Below, one piece after another: positions 59,601-64,000 of a stretch of DNA of 64,000 nt; within the stretch, counting starts at the first letter, position 1, and each line of letters starts with the position of its first letter. The stretch lies in contig NW_022145599.1 in assembly GCF_000002235.5 (NCBI RefSeq), positions 27,417,856-27,481,855 of the forward strand. The letters are read 5' to 3'. The position numbers were made by a program, and so were the translations under genes. The notes under the pieces are model-generated. The model did no database searches. It was not told the origin of the DNA and saw nothing but the letters and a program-made list of their open reading frames with translations. This DNA comes from Strongylocentrotus purpuratus (Eukaryota > Echinodermata > Echinoidea > Camarodonta > Strongylocentrotidae).

Positions 59601-62600
59601 ATTACAATGCAAAATAATATTTTCTACCATAAGGACAGAAGTATGAAAAATTACAGAAATACATTTTTTTCATTAGTTTACCCCCATGTGAATAATTCTG
59701 ATGTACACACACTGACTTTTATACCTTTGAATAAAAAGCATCAAATTTGAAATGACCAGGGTGGCGTTTCACAAAACTTGTCATTAGCGAAAAATGACAG
59801 TTTTTGTTATAAGCTACTGAAATCCTTGCTTCTGATTGGTTATCAGCAGATATGCCACTGATTTTGTCATTTGTCATTAATAAAAGGCGCCTGTATATCA
59901 AACTGGTGTTTAATTTTTCATGTGAACAGGGCACAGAGTCTGACGATGGATCGTCAAGCTCAGAAGATGACATCGAGGAGGAGGATGAGGATGAGATCGA
60001 GGAAGACTTGGACGTCCTTGATGACAGCCTCGATGTGGGCAGGAGGGATAGCGGAGAAAAAATGAAGATAGAGCCAGGAGATATGATAGTCCTCGACTTT
60101 GCATCACATATGAAACGTATGGAAAAGATATTCTCTAAATATTGTCAGTTCGATTGGCATTGGAAGATTGTCATAAAATGTTTCTCTTTTTCTAATGTGT
60201 GTCTTTCTCTAGTTCACTGAATTAATAGTTTTCTTATAATGTAAATCATTTTAAATTTTCATTTGTCTTGTGCTCTTAGTTTGAATATTTATCAATTGAT
60301 ATGCACATATTTTCATGTGTCATTTTGTAATGTTGTGTGATTGCTTAATAAATCATTGATATACGAAGTAATAAAAGGAGTGAAAGTTCTGTGATGATAC
60401 ATATATAACCAATTCTTAACCCTTACTGTACTGGGGGGGGGCCTGGGAGGCCCCCCCCTCGACATTTTCGGAGATTGCGCCGCAACCGCTTGGAATTTTG
60501 AATTGTCGTTTCATGACTTTTTTCCCTCAAGTCTTACGCACATTTTGATACCATTTTTGTCGAAATCAGATACACCTGTAAGGCGTTACATAACAATTAG
60601 TATGCGCATGTCATCAAAAAAAAAAAAAAAAAAAATGAAAATCGCATCAAAATTTGCATAAATTATCATTATTAATTACATTAAAACAACTTTTTTGTGT
60701 AAGAAAAGAAGTTTCATATGAATAATGAGTTTCAACATTCAAAAAGTGGAGTTTGACACGTTTTCGGTAAAATGCATAAAATTAGCGCATTTTGCATAAT
60801 TAATTAGGCTAACGACAAAAATTTGCATATTCGGAAAAAACTAATTATACCATCTTGTTCCTTACGTAAATATCTACAAACATGCAAATTTTCGTGTTCA
60901 TCGGACAATCGACGGCCGAGATCATAGGGGGGGGGGCCTCCCAGGCCCCCCCCCCAGTCAGTGGGTGCTCAAAATAGCCCAGTACAGTAAGGGTTAAGGG
61001 CTGTGTAAAAAACTTTTTGGGTTTAATAGGAAACTCTTTAACAAATAACTTATTTTATGGAATGCTTTACTCTGTGATGCGTATGAAATGTTTCTATTAA
61101 ATATATCTCTTTTACTTTTCTTCATGTGTAGCTAAAAACAAGGAACTATCGGCAAAGTAAGTACACAGGGTTTTTTTTCTTTAATATCTTTTCCATCAAC
61201 ATTCACATAACCTATGTGTACAATATAAATCATTATTAAAATTTATTACAGTGTAGTAATCTAGTATGCATGTAGTCATCATGAATTCTGTAGAGTGTAG
61301 ATGGCAATAAACAATCGTCATCACTATTCAAGCTGGAAGCATAAATTTCCTACTCATTAATTAAAGAGAGGATTGAGCATTGCATCATAAAGTCCTTCCA
61401 AAGATCACATAAACTTGCAATGAATAAGTAAACACATGAACAAGCAGTAATTGATTTACAAACCTCATTATCCAATTCATTTTTCTAGGAGGAAAGAAGA
61501 TGCAGACGAAGTTCATTTGCCTTCAAGAGCAAGCCAAGAAGACTTCAGGAAACAGGGAGCTCAGAAACAAAAGGATGTTGTATTAGATGCAGGTATGATT
61601 CTGATAGAACCATGGCCCCATTGTGAAAAAGGAAAGCAAGACATATATTGCATGCGACTGTTCCCAAATACTGATATTAATTCTTCTTTAGGTCAGAGAC
61701 TATGTTTGACACAGCCGTATAGATCTAATATTTGATGTTCACAACATAATAGATATGATAACAAAAGAACACTTATCATAAAATATTGTAATGTTCTAAA
61801 ATTTACAATCTTGCAAGTTTTGGTAAAGTAAACTTTTGCCGCTTTTTAGGATTCAAGAATACTGCAATTTATGTCATTAGAGTTTAAAACAGTAAATCTA
61901 ACATTTTTAATGTGAGTATAGATACAACACATGTACATGTTTGTCAGCATTATGTCTTTTTCCCTCGCCTGTTCCCACTTTTGACCACATCATATTGATG
62001 TAGCACATCCTTGGTGTTCTCCTCAAGTTGGTTGGTGGATGGCCACTGTACTTATCTATCTATTTGATGCTACTCCATGGTCTGTACTGGTCAATGCTTA
62101 CAGGTATTTGTGTGTTGTTCCTTTAGGTCCTGCAGTGAGAAAATCCACCTCCCTGCAAACCCAGAAGAAAGAGGAAGAGACCCGCAAGTGGGCAAGCACT
62201 CCCAAGGACGACGTCTCAGCCATCCAGAGAGCCATGGCTGCAGAGAACAAGGTTGCCAAGGCAACACGAACCCAGAGCAGGGCCAGGACAGCTCCTAAGG
62301 AAGAAACCAAGGTTAGTTGTCCTGTATTGCATTAGTTTGCATTAATGTTATCACAGGAAGAAAAAAAATCCTTCCTTCTTTTGAGCAAGGCTGTTAGCAA
62401 AAGTGTAAACATAATATCAAATTAACTCTGTTGGGGTGTTTTTTAAATATTTGCATTTTTTCAGGAAATTTGAAATCATTGTCCTCATAAGAAAAAATGA
62501 AGACATGACATATTTTTGTATTGATGTGATGTATGGCAAAGAATAGTTCTTTGGGAATCTGAAGATATTGTACGTCATTGTTTTTTCTTTTTTCTTTTTT

Positions 62601-63501
62601 TTCTTAAACCCTTCTTTAAAAAATCTGATGTTTTGTGATAAATGTCACGAAAATTTTCCAATGTGTATAAACTCAGTATGTATAGGTATTACAGTTTCAT
62701 TTTTTTTTCAAATATTGAAATAAATATATCTTATCCCATTCTCATAGCCAATATCACCATCACCTGCTGATATGCCTAAGAGACCTGTGACTGTCATCCT
62801 TCGCCATGGTGAGCAAGACCAAGCTGACATCGATCATGATGACCTTGAAGGGAAGGAGACTACTGAAGAGTTGAGTGCTTCGACCGACTCCTCAAGCCAT
62901 GACCCGCTGCTCAACTCTCAGAATCTCGATGACCTGAAGCTAGCCATGGCCCTAGAGAAGGTCAAAGATATGGATGCTAAGTGAGTATGTTTGCCTTTTC
63001 AAAGGAGCAGGGCTATTTTGACCTTGAGAGCGGCAGCAGGAGAGGACTAATTATGGCCGTGTCTGTTGTATCAGTGCTAAAGATTGATGACACATGAAAA
63101 CGGAAAGAAAAAATTGGATCTAGGAACAACCCTGTGAAATTTTAAATCCATTGCAAAGGGTTTTAGCACTATTTATAGTTTCATAAACTGTGCATTCACA
63201 TTTGACAAATTGCATTATATGTTTTCAATTTGATGGTTCACATTTGTGAAAGTTTCATACCTCAAAATAATTTAATCACGATAGACACAACAGCAAATTT
63301 CTACAAGTTGCATAGTTTCTTGCCGTGAAAATGGCTGTTTCTGGTTTTACTGTCATGCATATAGTAGTCTGATTTCTGGTTCCAAGCTCTTGTGACCAGG
63401 CTACAAATACGATAAACTGAACATTTGTACTCTAATCGCATGGGGTATTTATGATATAATTTCCGTTTCGGTTTAATAAAATTTGGAGTGGACTATTAGG
63501 C

Positions 63502-63540
<39 letters not shown>

Positions 63541-63941
63541 GATGCTTTATGATTGAATTTTGCCATACTGCACTACTTAAAGCCACTTGCGCCCTCCATA
63601 TAGCAAACAATGCCTATTGGATGTTGGTCCCCCATGATCCTCTTTTTATTATGTTAATTGAGAGCTGATTTGGTGAGATAACCACCTATCAGTGACCTTG
63701 CAGGGAAGTCTAATCCCCCCTGGCCAAACTAGTGCATACAGGCTTTAATAGGATCTATTTTTCTCACTCTTGCAGGTCACAGAGGAGACTACTCAAGGTC
63801 CTTGGCAGGTTAGAGGACTCAACAAGCCCGAGATCATCCAGGAACACGCCTCGACGACACCAGCCACCAGGACAGTCAACTACAGAGGGCGCTGGTCACA
63901 GTGATATCTTCACAGGACCTAAGCTGGCTCCTCGCTCAAAG
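53436..63941 (+). CDS. katanin-interacting protein (KATNIP/KIAA0556), N-terminal part
   Basis: The exons are 53436-53500, 54521-54591, 55462-55619, 56407-56516, 57322-57385, 58124-58311, 58536-58754, 59330-59386, 59930-60116, 61132-61156, 61489-61592, 62127-62311, 62748-62980 and 63776-63941. All have GT-AG borders and every phase closes, giving about 610 residues. The match to vertebrate KATNIP is direct: KYDEYLLQLQHKNRLLKQLK, then EQGFSLYVNGA, KTAPGKVQRKNW, EYSEDFEVY, LRRSLE and NKELSAKRKEDA, in that order. KATNIP binds katanin subunits and works at ciliary basal bodies, and human loss causes a Joubert-type ciliopathy. Very acidic Asp/Glu runs in the sixth, seventh and ninth exons exceed the human protein as I remember it. 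The C-terminal part lies beyond the window. Confidence 0.93.
54830..55060 (+). mobile_element. tRNA-derived SINE in a KATNIP intron
   Basis: A degraded tRNA-like head (ATGGTTCAGGCTTCAAATCC) is followed by the same body as at 35400 and 28500 (CCTTTGGAAAGACATTAA, TTTGCCACTCTCCACCCAGG). Confidence 0.7.
55171..55401. mobile_element. 231-bp MITE in a KATNIP intron
   Basis: The inverted arms begin GGCCCAAATTCACAAC on the left, with GTGAATTCGTGCCC on the right. Their inner parts (GGGTTTAAACC, CTCATTTACATAA) also pair. No target duplication could be fixed, so the superfamily is left open. Confidence 0.75.
55850..56140 (+). mobile_element. SINE in a KATNIP intron
   Basis: The 3' part TAAAGCGCTTTGTG..AAAAGCGCTAAATAAGAACG followed by (TATTAT)n is the family tail. 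The head (GTGTTTGAATCTTG) is a worn B box. Confidence 0.65.
56285..56330. repeat. (C)n homopolymer
   Basis: A C run of about thirty bases, of a kind prone to sequencing and replication length error. Confidence 0.9.
56630..56920. repeat. (TC)n/(CCT)n microsatellite in a KATNIP intron
   Basis: About 290 bp of pyrimidine repeats containing CTCTACCTCTCTCCATAATT units of about 60 bp repeated three times. Long frames across it are artefacts of the preceding exon reading on. Confidence 0.9.
57524..57790. mobile_element. MITE with GTTTCACAAAAACTAAG-type ends
   Basis: The arms of about 90 bp are inverted copies (words AAGTTGGACTT and CCACTGTTTGCTCTCACC on each side). The right end runs into a C homopolymer. 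Confidence 0.75.
59758..59900. mobile_element. partial MITE before a KATNIP exon
   Basis: GGTGGCGTTTCACAAAACTTG at the left, with internal inverted TGTCATT words (ACTTGTCATTAGCG, TTTTGTCATTTG), resembles the GTTTCACAAA family. It ends about 30 nt before the exon at 59930. Confidence 0.5.
60420..60993. mobile_element. 574-bp piggyBac-like MITE
   Basis: The ends CCCTTACTGTACTGG and its complement (cAGTACAGTAAGGG) are flanked by TTAA on both sides (60416-60419 and 60994-60997). Just inside are large inverted blocks GGGGGGCCTGGGAGGCCCCCC. TTAA plus a CCCT start is typical of piggyBac relatives. There is no transposase. Confidence 0.85.
62981..63775. other. KATNIP intron with (TTA)n
   Basis: Ordinary intron sequence with a (TTA) run of about twelve units at about 63503-63540. 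Nothing else was recognised. The other KATNIP introns not listed separately (for example 58755-59329 and 61593-62126) show no repeat that I could name. Confidence 0.6.
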
Positions 63942-64000
63942 GTGCGAAACATGGAATTTAATCTCTTGGGAACTCTTTCGACATCCCTTTTAAACATGGA

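Overview
This is a window of metazoan nuclear DNA. It is AT-rich, has long (GA)n/(TC)n tracts and many small DNA transposons and tRNA-type SINEs, and its genes are split by roughly 0.3-3 kb introns. Gene content, TTAGGG-type interstitial repeats and overall texture suggest a marine deuterostome, most likely an echinoderm such as a sea urchin. That placement is inference and was not tested by any search.

Three spliced host genes can be read with every splice phase closing. (1) 3078-5157, minus: a small type I membrane receptor of 344 aa. It has a signal peptide, one eight-cysteine TNFR-like module spaced like TACI/BCMA, a Thr-rich stalk, one membrane helix and a long Pro/Ser/Thr-rich tail. (2) 26305-38711, minus: a secreted 551-aa mosaic protein in 12 exons. 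Its order is signal peptide, propeptide, CAP (SCP/PR-1) domain, CRISP/EGF-like cysteine hinge, ShKT domain, Pro-rich linker and a four-bladed hemopexin domain. I do not know this combination from a characterised protein, and it is the most interesting gene here. (3) 53436 to beyond the right edge, plus: the 5' third of KATNIP (katanin-interacting protein, KIAA0556), a ciliary basal-body protein. Fourteen phased exons are visible, and a candidate first exon lies at 52377-52440.

The stretch from about 5.7 to 25 kb has no gene I can support. It is a mosaic of mutually homologous modules: a 0.3 kb direct repeat (5.7/6.2 kb); a ~1.2 kb module in three copies (6.9, 8.4 and 12.8 kb); a ~780 bp promoter-like unit with CCAAT, palindromic E2F and CRE-like sites, in tandem at 14.2-18.0 kb; and a 3.4/2.8 kb tandem duplication at 18.8-25.0 kb. 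Dated by nested insertions, these modules carry a hAT-like element with its whole body expanded into a minisatellite (10520-12201), an 847-bp Tc1/mariner-type palindrome (14190-15036), a 769-bp element with GC-rich perfect hairpins (16694-17462) and a 399-bp MITE with an 8-bp target duplication (19850-20248).

Introns and intergenic DNA to the right hold further non-autonomous elements: foldback minisatellite DNA (31387-31723), a 931-bp palindrome (39370-40300), a short inverted-repeat element loaded with telomere-like TTAGGG (41290-41503), a piggyBac-like MITE (60420-60993) and several SINEs. I saw no CRISPR array, rRNA gene or stand-alone tRNA gene, and no retrovirus-like element that I could support.
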